Positions 1-9,045 of a DNA stretch of 38,320 bases are shown in pieces. The number at the start of each line of letters is the position of its first letter. Position 1 is the stretch's first letter. The translations under genes and the position numbers were made by a program. Under the pieces are notes generated by a model. That model saw only the letters and a list, made by a program, of their open reading frames with translations. It was not told the DNA's origin and searched no databases. This stretch comes from Alistipes sp. (GTDB lineage: Bacteria > Bacteroidota > Bacteroidia > Bacteroidales > Rikenellaceae), in NCBI GenBank assembly GCA_017624955.1, contig JAGAMA010000011.1:1-38320 (forward strand), given 5' to 3'.

Positions 1-137
1 CAAGTGCTGCATAACCTCTTCGCAATGGTACGGACCCACAAGGATGTACCCAATGCCATCGACCGCCTACGAATGGAGGGAATCATAGAATCGGATGAAC
101 ACGAAGAGAAAGTACGCAAGCTCACCCTTTGGGCTTT
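1..137 (+). CDS. AddA/RecB-like helicase-nuclease, internal fragment (both ends missing)
   Basis: Frame 1 is open from the first base and reads VLHNLFAMVRTHKDVPNAID, then about 25 further residues ending near KLTLWAL. This resembles the nuclease-domain region of Bacteroidetes UvrD/AddA-type exonucleases, where a (G)xLLHxIFS-type histidine motif is followed by a helical stretch of the form RTxxDVxxAIxxLxxEGII. Such enzymes process double-strand DNA ends for recombination. The match is from memory of the family and no search was made. After about position 137 the frame changes to low-complexity WLFFATRPTMVWWRRMRR and stops at 201, because the DNA has become lemA in another frame. The gene is therefore cut off at its 3' side inside the window, not only by the window edge. 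Confidence 0.5.
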
Positions 138-683
138 GGGATCCTGGCTATTTTTTGCTACAAGACCTACAATGGTCTGGTGGAGAAGGATGAGGCGGTA
201 GCTACCGCATGGTCGAATGTCGAGACGCAGTATCAGCGCCGTGCCGACCTGATTCCCAACCTGGTGAATACCGTGAAGGGCTACGCGGCTCACGAGAGCG
301 AGACCCTCGAGTCGGTCATCGCTGCCCGCTCGGCTGCCACCTCGATTAACCTGACGGCCGACGAGCTTACGCCCGAGAAGATTGCCGAGTACCAGGCTGC
401 CCAGCAGCAGGTGCGTTCGGCCCTGGGTCGCCTGATTGCCATTGCCGAGAACTATCCCGACCTGAAGGCCAACCAGAACTTCCTGGAGTTGCAGGCCCAG
501 CTCGAGGGTACGGAGAACCGTATCGCCGTGGCGCGCAAGGAGTTCAACGAGATTGCCCAGACCTACAATGTGGCCGTTCGTCGTTTCCCTGCCAACCTCG
601 TAGCTTCGATCTTCGGCTTTGAGAAGAAGGCTTACTTTGAGGCGGATGAGGCTGCGGCACAAGCACCCGTTGTGACTTTCTAA
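129..683 (+). CDS. lemA: LemA family protein, N-terminus missing
   Basis: The product is about 184 residues and carries the LemA hallmark region YNGLVEKDEAVATAWSNVET followed by QYQRRADLIPNLVNTVKGYA. It ends in the usual acidic tail finishing APVVTF. LemA proteins are membrane-anchored helical-bundle proteins facing outward; their biochemical role is not settled. Normally an ATG lies 10-15 residues before the GFGILAIF hydrophobic segment and supplies the rest of the N-terminal membrane anchor. Here the frame upstream reads TRRESTQAHPL back to a stop at 96-98, with no ATG. The listed start is a TTG at 129 used only for convenience. Half the anchor is missing, so the gene is either broken or an artefact of a join at about 134-140. 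No TPM-domain partner gene follows, although one often does. Confidence 0.8.
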   Translation: MGFGILAIFCYKTYNGLVEKDEAVATAWSNVETQYQRRADLIPNLVNTVKGYAAHESETLESVIAARSAATSINLTADELTPEKIAEYQAAQQQVRSALGRLIAIAENYPDLKANQNFLELQAQLEGTENRIAVARKEFNEIAQTYNVAVRRFPANLVASIFGFEKKAYFEADEAAAQAPVVTF

Positions 684-714
684 TTTTATGCGGAACCTTC
701 CGCACTTCCCTTGC

Positions 715-759
715 AAGCCCCGAATGGGATGTACGACGAGTACTACCCATCCGGGGCTT
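715..759 (+). terminator. Hairpin after lemA, terminator-like
   Basis: The arms are AAGCCCCGAATGGG (715-728) and CCCATCCGGGGCTT (746-759), a 14-bp stem with one G/A-type deviation and a 17-base loop. No clear T-run follows. The left arm closely matches the left arm of the stronger terminator at 18343, so the two may belong to one repeated terminator type. Confidence 0.5.
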
Positions 760-824
760 ACTGCACGAAGCACGAAATCTTCTCACCTAAAATTAGAAAG
801 TGCGTGGCGTTTATGGTTGCTGTT

Positions 825-934
825 GATTAAAGATCACTAAAGGCAACTAAAGGCAATTAAGGGTAACTAAGGGGATTGAACCCTTTAGCTACCCTTTCTC
901 TTTCATAACCTTTAGCAACCTTTAGCCGCCTTTG
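825..934. repeat. Decamer CTAAAGG array A, forward then inverted
   Basis: Ten-base units run in register: GATTAAAGAT, CACTAAAGGC, AACTAAAGGC, AATTAAGGGT, AACTAAGGGG, then after a centre the inverted core CCTTTA appears in ATAACCTTTA, GCAACCTTTA and GCCGCCTTTG. The whole forms a long imperfect palindrome between the convergent 3' ends of lemA and the minus-strand barrel gene. The rest of the 684-953 gap holds the lemA hairpin and a short AATTCTTAATTCTTAATTAA stretch, with no gene. Confidence 0.75.
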
Positions 935-953
935 AATAATTCTTAATTCTTAA

Positions 954-3299
954 TTAAAGTCTTCCTTCGTCCGTTTTCTCCAGTGTGCGCTGACGGAAGG
1001 CTTTGCCGCTCTTAAAGTTCCAGGTAAGGCCAAAGCGGAATTGGCGTTCGCTCCAGAACTGATTGAGCGTGTAGTGGCGGTCAAACTGCTCGTTGCGGGC
1101 GTTGAGGTCCTGCTGCGAGTTGAAGAGGTTGCGCACACCAAAGACAAGCGTAAAGCGGTCGCCAAATCGTTTCTTGAGCTGTGCATCGACCATGTGTGCC
1201 GCCCCGATTTCGGCATTACCCATGCGGATTCGGTTGTGGTAGTTCCACGAAAGGTCGATGTAGAACTTTGCCGGCAGGGTGAAGGTCGTCGATGCGTAGG
1301 TCATCAACATATGGTGCAGGCGGACGGGTGCATCGATCGTCACGCGCTGCTCCCACGCAACGTAGGTCAGGTTGGCGTTGGCCTCCCACCACTTCGTGAG
1401 CTGCAACGGGGTGTTCAGATTGACATAATACTGCTTCGTGTCCTTGTAGTTGATGTGGTTGATATAGATGATGTTCGGGTCATTCGGGTCGGACATGAAG
1501 TTCTGCTGAATCTCATCCGTCTGGAGCGTTACACCGGCTGAGAGGGTATATTTGTACCACGCAACATACGTCAGGTCGATGCTGTGCGTAAACGAGGGGT
1601 CGAGCAGTGGGTTACCCGTCTGATAGGTGTAGTCCGAAATCTGCTGTCGCTGGGGGTTGAGCTGCCAGAACGAGGGGCGCGAAATCTTACGGGCATATTG
1701 GCCGATGAGCATGTGTTTACCCTCCTTGTTGAGCTTGTACGACAGATTCAGGTTCGGGAAGAGCGAGAAGTAATCCTTGCCGAGCTTCGTGCCGTCGCTC
1801 TCGGTGCGGGTGTATTCGCCACGCAGACCCGCCACAAAACCCCAGCGGTCGAAATTACCGCGCACAATGCCATAGGCGGCCGCAATCTGCTCGTTGTAGT
1901 CAATCAGGAAGCTCTCGCGCTCGTTTTTAAGCCATACGTTCTCCTTCTCATACTCGAACAGGGCATTCGACTGCATGCGGTAGTAGGTGTATTTTCCGCC
2001 GGCCTGGAGGACGATTTTGGGCGAGAAGTGCTTCTCGTAGCCAAGCGAGGCGGTTGCCATGCGGTACTTCGAGTCGGTGAGGTCGCGGTAGAGCGAGTCA
2101 ATCGCGTTCACCGCACTGCGGTTGTCGTGGCCGTTTTCGTTCTTGCGTACCTGATAGTCGGCCAACAACTTCAGCGTCGAGCCGAGGGTGTCGATCTTCC
2201 ATACATAATTAAAGGTGGCGTTGATGTCGCGCTGCTCGTCGTTGCCGAGGAAGAGGCTTCGGGTCTGCTGCTCGAACGCCTCGCCACGCAGGAGCGAGTG
2301 GGAGTTGTTGGTGCTGTTTTCTTTGGTTTGGGTGAAGCGACCACCCAGGCCGATCGAGTGATTCTTCGTCAGTTCATAGACAGCATCGAGGCGACCGCCA
2401 TAGTCTTGACGCGCTTCGTCGAGGTGCGACTGCGATTCGAGTTGTGTCGAGTTGGTGAGGTAGGTCGTCTGCTCTTTAGCGTTGGCCTCGGCGGTTTGGT
2501 CGGTAAACCAGGCGGCTGCATTGAGGTCCAATTTCCCGCTATGCAGAGCGATGTTGGCTGAGGGGTTGAGGGCGAGTCCGTAGCGGTTTGCGGTAGTCCA
2601 CATCTGCACCGAACCCATCGTGCCGTTCTCGCGCTGACGGCGCAACGTGATCTTGATGATGCCACCCGCCGAATCGGCATCGTAGTCGGCTCCCGAGGTG
2701 GGGATGACCTCGATTTTCTGAATCTCCTCCGCGCGTAAAGTTTTAATATAGGTAATCAGCTGTTCTTTGCTCATTTTCAATTCTCTGTCATTGACATAAA
2801 CTTTCGAACCCGATTTGCCGTTTACCGAGATTTTGTCGTCCGTAATCCAGACACCGGGGGCGCGTTCGAGCAGCTCTACGCCATCTTTACCCAAGGCGGC
2901 CACCGAATTGGCCACATCGACCACAAAACGGTCCGCCTCACGGCGTACCAACTGCCCCTTTACAACCACCTCATCTATTTTTGTAGCTGAAGATTTTAAT
3001 ACAATGTTGCCCAAATCTATGCCTTCGGTTATCTCAACCTCTTTCGAGAAATTTTCGTAGCTCAGGTGCTGTACCGAAAGGGTGTAGCGGCCGGTATGTG
3101 CGGAGAACGAAAAACGACCCTCCTCGTCGGTTGTTGTACCGGCCAGCTGCTCCGTACCCGACAGGAGTACCACGGTGGCAAATTCGATGGGGGAGTTTTG
3201 CTCGTCCACGACACGGCCGTAGGTCGGGTTTTGACGTGCGGCCCATGTCGGGGCGAGTGTCAGAAAAGTGAGAGCGAGTGTTAGAAAAATGTGTTTCAT
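954..3299 (-). CDS. TonB-dependent-receptor-like outer membrane barrel (OMP_b-brl_3 type)
   Basis: The 781-residue protein has a signal peptide (MKHIFLTLALTFLTLAPTWA), then a carboxypeptidase-D-like regulatory domain at about 25-105 (GRVVDEQNSPIEFATVVLLS), then a plug-like segment at about 115-225 (EEIQKIEVIPTSGADYDADS, GGIIKITLRR). A large beta-barrel follows to the C-terminus. The plug signature and overall size fit the Bacteroidetes outer-membrane beta-barrel family annotated with PF14905. It sits in the outer membrane; the ligand cannot be told. It stands alone, with no SusD-like partner beside it, and is transcribed from its own promoter divergently from plsC. Two parts of the plug region (about 2735-2800 and 2960-3060) are more AT-rich than the barrel. 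Confidence 0.85.
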   Translation of the reverse strand: MKHIFLTLALTFLTLAPTWAARQNPTYGRVVDEQNSPIEFATVVLLSGTEQLAGTTTDEEGRFSFSAHTGRYTLSVQHLSYENFSKEVEITEGIDLGNIVLKSSATKIDEVVVKGQLVRREADRFVVDVANSVAALGKDGVELLERAPGVWITDDKISVNGKSGSKVYVNDRELKMSKEQLITYIKTLRAEEIQKIEVIPTSGADYDADSAGGIIKITLRRQRENGTMGSVQMWTTANRYGLALNPSANIALHSGKLDLNAAAWFTDQTAEANAKEQTTYLTNSTQLESQSHLDEARQDYGGRLDAVYELTKNHSIGLGGRFTQTKENSTNNSHSLLRGEAFEQQTRSLFLGNDEQRDINATFNYVWKIDTLGSTLKLLADYQVRKNENGHDNRSAVNAIDSLYRDLTDSKYRMATASLGYEKHFSPKIVLQAGGKYTYYRMQSNALFEYEKENVWLKNERESFLIDYNEQIAAAYGIVRGNFDRWGFVAGLRGEYTRTESDGTKLGKDYFSLFPNLNLSYKLNKEGKHMLIGQYARKISRPSFWQLNPQRQQISDYTYQTGNPLLDPSFTHSIDLTYVAWYKYTLSAGVTLQTDEIQQNFMSDPNDPNIIYINHINYKDTKQYYVNLNTPLQLTKWWEANANLTYVAWEQRVTIDAPVRLHHMLMTYASTTFTLPAKFYIDLSWNYHNRIRMGNAEIGAAHMVDAQLKKRFGDRFTLVFGVRNLFNSQQDLNARNEQFDRHYTLNQFWSERQFRFGLTWNFKSGKAFRQRTLEKTDEGRL

Positions 3300-3331
3300 A
3301 CTATTTTGTGTTTTGGATTTGTTTCACGATG

Positions 3332-3363
3332 CAAAGATATACAAAATAATCGGTACTGTGCAA
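3332..3363 (-). promoter_or_regulatory. Bacteroidetes-type promoter for the barrel gene
   Basis: Read on the minus strand, TATCTTTG (3332-3339) matches the -7 consensus TAnnTTTG. TTG (3361-3363) lies 21 bases upstream, matching the -33 element and its 19-21 bp spacing. The start codon of the barrel gene is 32 bases downstream. Confidence 0.7.
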
Positions 3364-3483
3364 GACAAAGAACCAAAATTTTTCAAAAAATATTGCGCTT
3401 CCGACCTTTCCCCTTTGGGGAAGTGGAGCAGATTGTTGATAACTTTCTTGCGTGGGATGCTTTAAAAATGGCTGAAATTTTTG

Positions 3484-3491
3484 TAAATTTG
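3484..3491 (+). promoter_or_regulatory. Candidate -7 element for plsC
   Basis: TAAATTTG fits TAnnTTTG and lies 68 bases before the plsC ATG. No TTG is found at the expected -33 distance, so support is partial. A 6-bp hairpin (TTCCCC/GGGGAA, 3408-3422) lies upstream between the two divergent promoters. Confidence 0.4.
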
Positions 3492-3559
3492 CCATCTGAA
3501 TCCCTCTGCCGCTTGTCGGAGAGGGTGGTGAACAGTAAATAAAACAACCTAAAATAGCT

Positions 3560-4291
3560 ATGTTGAGCCTGATTTATTGGATTTGGATCCTCATTTCATG
3601 CCTGGTAATGACCTCCTTATCGGCGATTGCCTGGGTCGTATGCTATCCCTTCGATAAGCATCGCACGGTGGTGCATGCCCTGTCGCGCTGCCTCGTGTGG
3701 TGCATCCACGGCGTGCCTTTCCTGACGCGCCACCGCATCGAGGGACTGGAGAAGCTCGACCCCAAGCGGGCCTACGTTATTATGGCCAATCACAACTCGA
3801 TGTTCGACATTACCTCGATGTACTACCTGCCGCTCAACTTCCGTTGGGTCACGAAGCGCGAGGTGATGAAGACCCCCTTCTTCGGTCAGCTGATCTTTAT
3901 GCACGGCGATATCATGATCAACCGCGGTCGTGCCGCCCAGGCGATGGAGCAGATGCTCCGTGAGGGTAAGATGTGGCTCGACCGAGGCGTTTCGGTGGCT
4001 GTATTCCCCGAGGGTACGCGCTCGAAGACGGGCGAGATGGCTCGTTTTAAGGCGGGTGGCTTTATGATGGCCAAGGAGCTCGAGGCGACGATTCTGCCCG
4101 TAGTGATGGATGGCACGAATCGCGTTGTGAAGCCCAAGTCGTTCCTCTTCAACTGGTCGAACCGCATCACGGTGCGCGTGCTGGATCCCATTCCGGCCGA
4201 GGAGGTCACTGCGGCCGATACGCGCGACCTGATGGAGAGGGTCGAAAAGCAGATCCGCGAAGAGCTGGCAGCGATTCGTGCAGCACGCTAA
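3560..4291 (+). CDS. plsC: 1-acyl-sn-glycerol-3-phosphate acyltransferase
   Basis: The 243-residue protein transfers an acyl chain to lysophosphatidic acid to make phosphatidic acid at the inner membrane. An N-terminal hydrophobic segment (LSLIYWIWILISCLVMTSLS) is followed by the HX4D catalytic motif NHNSMFD, with His78 and Asp83. FPEGTRS, the phosphate-binding acyltransferase motif, lies at about 149-155. Length and motif order are typical of PlsC. The ATG at 3560 precedes the membrane segment directly and no upstream alternative is needed. It lies 44 bases before parE and probably opens the same transcript. Confidence 0.9.
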   Translation: MLSLIYWIWILISCLVMTSLSAIAWVVCYPFDKHRTVVHALSRCLVWCIHGVPFLTRHRIEGLEKLDPKRAYVIMANHNSMFDITSMYYLPLNFRWVTKREVMKTPFFGQLIFMHGDIMINRGRAAQAMEQMLREGKMWLDRGVSVAVFPEGTRSKTGEMARFKAGGFMMAKELEATILPVVMDGTNRVVKPKSFLFNWSNRITVRVLDPIPAEEVTAADTRDLMERVEKQIREELAAIRAAR

Positions 4292-4298
4292 TCAACCA

Positions 4299-4330
4299 TT
4301 TTGAATTTTGAATTCTAAATTTTGAATTTG
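4299..4330. repeat. AT-rich TTTTGAATTCTAAATT element before parE
   Basis: The stretch holds overlapping TTTTGAATT units around a TTGAATTCTAAATTTTGAA core. A close relative lies at 9679-9710 immediately before murI, and an inverted relative at 37488-37520 upstream of ffh. In the first two cases the element ends at a GTG-started gene. Confidence 0.6.
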
Positions 4331-4335
4331 TTATA

Positions 4336-6216
4336 GTGGCAGATTTACTCAATACAACCCAACAGAACTACGGCGACGATGCGATTCAAACCCTCTCGCC
4401 GCGTGAACATGTCCGCCTGCGCCCCGGTATGTATATCGGCAAGCTGGGCGACGGTACCCAGTCCGATGACGGTATCTATGTCCTGATCAAGGAGGTCACG
4501 GACAACTCGATCGACGAGTACATGAACGGCTACGGTCGCCAGATCGAGATCACGATCGAGGATAAGACCGTGACGGTGCGCGACTACGGCCGCGGTATTC
4601 CGCTCGGTGCCTTGTCGGCAGCCGTGAGTGTGATGAACACGGGCGGTAAGTACAACGACGACGAGGAGAATGCCGCCTTCAAGAAGACGGTGGGTCTGAA
4701 CGGTGTCGGTGTGAAGGCCGTGAACTACCTCTCGAGCGAATTTATGGCTCGCTCGGTGCGTGACGGCGAGGCGCATACGGTCTATTTCAAGCAGGGCTTG
4801 GAGCAGTCCGATAAGTGGGAGAAGGGTGTCGAGGAGAAGAACGGCACGATGATCCGCTTTACGGTCGATGAGGAGGTCTTCGGTCCCTATAGCTACAACC
4901 TGGAGTATGTCGAGCAGCTGGTACGCAACTACACCTACCTGAACAAGGGGCTCACGGTGAAGCTCAACGGGCAGACCTACGTCTCGAAGAATGGTCTGTT
5001 GGACCTCCTGAACGAGAATATGTCCGAGGATCCGCTCTACGCGCCGATCCACCTCTCGGGCGAGGATATCGAGGTGGCCATTACGCACGGCTCGGGCTAT
5101 GGCGAGAGCTACTACTCGTTTGTCAATGGCCAGTACACCTCGCAGGGCGGTACGCACCAGGCGGCCTTCCGTGAGGCGATTGCCAAGACACTGAAGGAGT
5201 TCTACCACAAGGATTACGACCCGTCGGATATCCGCACCTCGATCGTGGCGGCCATTTCGCTCAAGGTCTCCTCGCCGATCTTCGAGTCGCAGACCAAAAC
5301 GAAGCTCGGTTCGCGCGATATGTCGAAGTCGGGACCTTCGGTGCGCAACTTCGTGGTCGATTTCCTTGCGAAGCACCTCGACGACTTTCTGCATAAGAAT
5401 CCCGAGACGGCGCAGGCCATCCAGCGCAAGATTGTCGATAACGAGAAGGAGCGCAAGGCGATTTCGGGCGTGCAGAAGAAGGCCCGCGAGACGGCCAAGA
5501 AGGTGTCGCTCAACAACAAGAAGCTGCGCGACTGCAAGATTCACCGCGGCGATAAGAACGAGCTGGCCGACCAGACGATGATCTTCATCACGGAGGGTCT
5601 TTCGGCTTCGTCGTCGGTGACCAAGTGCCGCGATGCCCGCACACAAGCGGTCTTCTCGCTGCGCGGTAAGCCGCTCAACTGCTACGGCCTGACGAAGAAG
5701 GTGGTCTATCTGAACGAGGAGTTCAACCTGCTGCAGGCGGCCCTCAATATCGAGGAGGATGTCGAGAACCTGCGCTACGAGAAGGTGATCGTGGCAACCG
5801 ATGCCGATGTGGACGGTATGCACATCCGTCTGCTGATCACCTCGTTCTTCCTGCAGTTCTTCCCCGAGGTGATTCGTCGTGGTCACCTCTACATCCTGCA
5901 GACCCCGCTGTTCCGTGTGCGAAACAAGCGCGAAACGCACTACTGCTACTCGGAGGAGGAGCGCCAGGCGGCGGTCAAGAAGTGTGGCTCGACGGCCGAG
6001 ATCACCCGATTCAAAGGTCTGGGTGAGATTTCGGACTCGGAGTTCAAATACTTCATCGGCGAGACGATGCGACTCGATAAGGTGCGCATCACGAAGGATG
6101 ACCCGATTCACGACCTCTTGGAGTTCTACATGGGTAAGAATACCTTTGAGCGTCAAGGCTTTATTATTAACAACCTGCGCATCGAGGAGGACCTCGTGGA
6201 AGCCGATTTGAATTAA
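4336..6216 (+). CDS. parE: Type IIA topoisomerase B subunit (ParE / topoisomerase IV B)
   Basis: The 626-residue ATPase subunit of topoisomerase IV powers decatenation of daughter chromosomes. The N-terminal GHKL ATPase carries EVTDNSIDE (the ATP-binding Asn) and the glycine motifs YGRGIP and [11 protein letters not shown]. The TOPRIM domain has ITEGLSAS with Glu420, and DADVD with Asp489, Asp491 and Asp493 for metal binding. Position 422 is Leu where E. coli has the Asp of EGDSA; this residue is not the catalytic one. The GTG start at 4336 gives [10 protein letters not shown] and is the only start near the expected length. parC follows after 6 bases. Choice of ParE over GyrB rests on the adjacent ParC-type partner, while gyrA lies elsewhere. 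Confidence 0.88.
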   Translation: MADLLNTTQQNYGDDAIQTLSPREHVRLRPGMYIGKLGDGTQSDDGIYVLIKEVTDNSIDEYMNGYGRQIEITIEDKTVTVRDYGRGIPLGALSAAVSVMNTGGKYNDDEENAAFKKTVGLNGVGVKAVNYLSSEFMARSVRDGEAHTVYFKQGLEQSDKWEKGVEEKNGTMIRFTVDEEVFGPYSYNLEYVEQLVRNYTYLNKGLTVKLNGQTYVSKNGLLDLLNENMSEDPLYAPIHLSGEDIEVAITHGSGYGESYYSFVNGQYTSQGGTHQAAFREAIAKTLKEFYHKDYDPSDIRTSIVAAISLKVSSPIFESQTKTKLGSRDMSKSGPSVRNFVVDFLAKHLDDFLHKNPETAQAIQRKIVDNEKERKAISGVQKKARETAKKVSLNNKKLRDCKIHRGDKNELADQTMIFITEGLSASSSVTKCRDARTQAVFSLRGKPLNCYGLTKKVVYLNEEFNLLQAALNIEEDVENLRYEKVIVATDADVDGMHIRLLITSFFLQFFPEVIRRGHLYILQTPLFRVRNKRETHYCYSEEERQAAVKKCGSTAEITRFKGLGEISDSEFKYFIGETMRLDKVRITKDDPIHDLLEFYMGKNTFERQGFIINNLRIEEDLVEADLN

Positions 6217-6222
6217 ACGACT

Positions 6223-9036
6223 ATGGCAAAAGAGAAAGATATAATCGAGCAGGAGGAGCTGCTCGAGGGTGCCCCCGAGGTCCGGGAGACGGAAGCCGAG
6301 GAGGTGGAGGCCCCCGCGACGGTGTCGGCCAAGGCGCAGAAGTTCGAGCGCCTGATGCAGGACGAGAGCGGTGTGCGTCGCCTGATGGGCATGTATAAAA
6401 ACTGGTTTTTGGATTACGCCTCGTATGTGATCCTGGAACGAGCCGTGCCCCACATCGAAGATGGTCTGAAGCCCGTGCAGCGTCGCATCCTGCATGCGAT
6501 GCGTCTGATGGAGGATGGTCGCTACAACAAGGTGGCCAACATCGTGGGTCAGACGATGGCCTACCACCCGCACGGTGATGCCTCGATCGAGTCGGCGCTG
6601 GTGACGATGGGTCAGAAAGATTTGCTCATCGACTGCCAGGGTTCGTGGGGTAACATCCTCACGGGTGACGATGCGGCAGCGGCCCGTTATATCGAGGCGC
6701 GTCTGTCGAAATTCGCCCTCGATGTGGTCTTTAACAAGAAGACGACCGAGTGGATGATGGCCTATGACGGCCGTAAGGAAGAGCCGGTGACCCTGCCCGT
6801 GAAGTTCCCGCTGCTGTTGGCGCAGGGCACGGAGGGTATTGCCGTAGGTTTGGCATCGAAGATTCTGCCGCACAACTTCGTGGAGCTCATTCACGCCTGC
6901 ATCGCCCATTTGGAGGGGCGTGACTTCCAACTCTATCCCGACTTCCCGACAGGAGGCTTGGCCGATGTGAGCCGCTATAACGACGGTTTGCGTGGCGGTG
7001 CTGTGCGTGTGCGTGCCCGCATCTCGAAGATCGACAAGCGCACGCTTGCCATCACCGAGATCCCCTTCACGACCACCTCGGAGTCGATCAAGGAGTCGAT
7101 CATCAAGGCCAACGAGCGCGGCAAGATCAAGATTCGCAAGGTCGATGACCTGACGGCCGACAAGGTGGAGATCATCATCCAGGTAGCCCCCGACGAGTCG
7201 TCGGACAAGACCATTGATGCCCTCTACGCCTTTACCGATTGTGAGGTGTCGATTTCGCCCAATGCGTGTGTGATTTGGGATGATAAGCCCCACTTCTTAG
7301 GCGTGAGCGAGATCCTGCGCCGTTCGGCGGATCATACGCGCCATCTGTTGGGGCGCGAGCTGGAGATCAGGCTCGATGAGCTGAACGGAGCCTGGCATAC
7401 CGCCTCGTTGGAGCGCATCTTTATCGAGAACAAACTCTACCAACTCATCGAGGGTTGTCGCACGCGTGAGGCAGCCTATGAGGCGGTGGACAAGGGGTTG
7501 GAGCCCTTCAAGAAGCTCCTGCGCAAGGAGGTCACCCTGGAGGATGTGCAGCACCTGACGGAGCTGAAGTTTATCCGCATCTCGCGTTACGACTCGGAGA
7601 AGGCGGACAACGAGATCAAGCAGATCGAGAAGGATATCAAGGAGACGAAACACCACCTCCAGCACCTGACGGAGTACGCCGTGGCCTACTACCAGCGTAT
7701 CTTCGACAAGTACGGCAAGGGGCGTGAGCGCAAGACCGAACTTAGAACCTTCGACCAGATCGAGGCAACGAAGGTGGCCGTGATGAACGCCAAGCTCTAT
7801 GTCGATCGTGCGGAGGGCTTCTTCGGTACGGGTAAGTCGATGAAGGACTCGGAGTTTGTCTGCGACTGCTCGGATATCGACGATGTGATCGTCTTCACGA
7901 AGGATGGTCGCTATGTCATTACGAAGGTTTCGGAGAAGGCCTTCTTTGAGAAGAATATCTACTACATCGGTGTCTTCAAGCGTGGCGACGAGCGCACGAT
8001 CTACAACGTCTTGTACCGCGATGGCAAGAATGGCCCGATCATGATGAAGCGCTGCGCCATCAAGGCCATCACGCGCGATAAGTGCTACGATATCACGAAG
8101 GGTACGCCCAAGAGTGAGATTATCTACATGTCGGTCAATCCGAATGGAGAGGCCGAGGTGCTGAAGGTCTATTTCAAGCCTCGTCCGCGCTTGAAGCGTG
8201 TGATTGTCGATCTGGACTTTGCTACGCTGGCCATCAAGGGCCGTCAGAGCCAGGGTAACCTCTTCTCGCGCTACGGCATCCACAAGATTGTCCTCAAGGA
8301 GCGCGGTACTTCGACCCTCAGCGGGCAGAACATCTGGTTCGATGAGGATATTCGCCGCCTCAATGCCGACGGGCGTGGTCGCCTGCTGGGCGAGTTCAAG
8401 GGCGAGGATAAGCTGATTGTCTGGACGGCCAAGAACCAATTCTATGTCTCGGGCTTCGACCTGGGACAGCACTTCCCCGACGATACGATTCATGTGTCGC
8501 GTTTCCGTCCCGAGACGGTCTATGCCCTCTGCTACTTCGATAACGAGCAGCAGTACTACTACCTCAAGCGCTTCTCGATCAAGCTCTCGGAGAAGTTGCA
8601 GTCGTTCCTCGACGAGGGGTGTCGCTTTGTCTGCCTCACGGAGTGTGAGGGTGCGGAGGTGGAGCTGACCTATAAGGGAGCTCATGAGCACCGTCCCGCC
8701 GATCAGGTCGATGTCGATTCGTTTGTGGGCGTGAAGAGTGCCCAGGCCAAGGGTAAGCGCCTTTCGACCTTCGATGTGGCCACGGTGCGCTTCATCGAGC
8801 CGGAGCGTCCGGAACCCGAACCGGAGGCCGAGCAGTCCGAAGAGCCGATGGAGGGTGCCGAGGAGCCGATGACGGAGGAGCCGATGACGGAGGAGAAGAC
8901 CATCGAGGTTGAGCCCGAAACGCCTGCTTTGACCCCCGTGGAGCCGATTGCACCGACGGGTGTGCCCTTGGAGATCGAGCGTGCGAAGGGCGATGAGGAG
9001 GATTTGGTCGATGAGCCGCAGTTGAACCTCTTTTAA
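6223..9036 (+). CDS. parC: Type IIA topoisomerase A subunit (ParC / topoisomerase IV A)
   Basis: The 937-residue DNA-cleaving subunit partners the ParE encoded just upstream. After an acidic N-terminal tail the breakage-reunion domain begins near residue 50 (YKNWFLDYASYVILERAVPH). The active-site tyrosine is Tyr156 in AAAARYIEARL. The quinolone-region counterpart reads HPHGDASIES, with Ala at the position of E. coli ParC Ser80. The C-terminal domain is followed by about 75 acidic residues with repeated EEPMTEEPMTEE, and the chain ends in QLNLF, which matches the sliding-clamp-binding pentapeptide. parE ends 6 bases before it and aroK starts 9 bases after it, so the three are almost certainly cotranscribed. 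Confidence 0.88.
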   Translation: MAKEKDIIEQEELLEGAPEVRETEAEEVEAPATVSAKAQKFERLMQDESGVRRLMGMYKNWFLDYASYVILERAVPHIEDGLKPVQRRILHAMRLMEDGRYNKVANIVGQTMAYHPHGDASIESALVTMGQKDLLIDCQGSWGNILTGDDAAAARYIEARLSKFALDVVFNKKTTEWMMAYDGRKEEPVTLPVKFPLLLAQGTEGIAVGLASKILPHNFVELIHACIAHLEGRDFQLYPDFPTGGLADVSRYNDGLRGGAVRVRARISKIDKRTLAITEIPFTTTSESIKESIIKANERGKIKIRKVDDLTADKVEIIIQVAPDESSDKTIDALYAFTDCEVSISPNACVIWDDKPHFLGVSEILRRSADHTRHLLGRELEIRLDELNGAWHTASLERIFIENKLYQLIEGCRTREAAYEAVDKGLEPFKKLLRKEVTLEDVQHLTELKFIRISRYDSEKADNEIKQIEKDIKETKHHLQHLTEYAVAYYQRIFDKYGKGRERKTELRTFDQIEATKVAVMNAKLYVDRAEGFFGTGKSMKDSEFVCDCSDIDDVIVFTKDGRYVITKVSEKAFFEKNIYYIGVFKRGDERTIYNVLYRDGKNGPIMMKRCAIKAITRDKCYDITKGTPKSEIIYMSVNPNGEAEVLKVYFKPRPRLKRVIVDLDFATLAIKGRQSQGNLFSRYGIHKIVLKERGTSTLSGQNIWFDEDIRRLNADGRGRLLGEFKGEDKLIVWTAKNQFYVSGFDLGQHFPDDTIHVSRFRPETVYALCYFDNEQQYYYLKRFSIKLSEKLQSFLDEGCRFVCLTECEGAEVELTYKGAHEHRPADQVDVDSFVGVKSAQAKGKRLSTFDVATVRFIEPERPEPEPEAEQSEEPMEGAEEPMTEEPMTEEKTIEVEPETPALTPVEPIAPTGVPLEIERAKGDEEDLVDEPQLNLF

Positions 9037-9045
9037 TCCTTTGCA

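Noticed and set aside
825-934. CRISPR array
   Set aside because: The repeats are 10-base degenerate units without spacers of constant length and switch orientation midway. No cas gene is present.
6574-6603. Quinolone-resistance change in ParC
   Set aside because: Ala replaces E. coli Ser80, but as far as I recall HPHGDAS is the normal Bacteroidetes sequence, so there is no sign of an acquired change.
4345-7293. A 982-residue open frame on the minus strand across parE and parC
   Set aside because: It is a shadow of the plus-strand genes. Their avoidance of TTA, CTA and TCA codons leaves the reverse frame open. The translation is low-complexity (Arg, His, Leu rich) and the plus-strand genes are certain.
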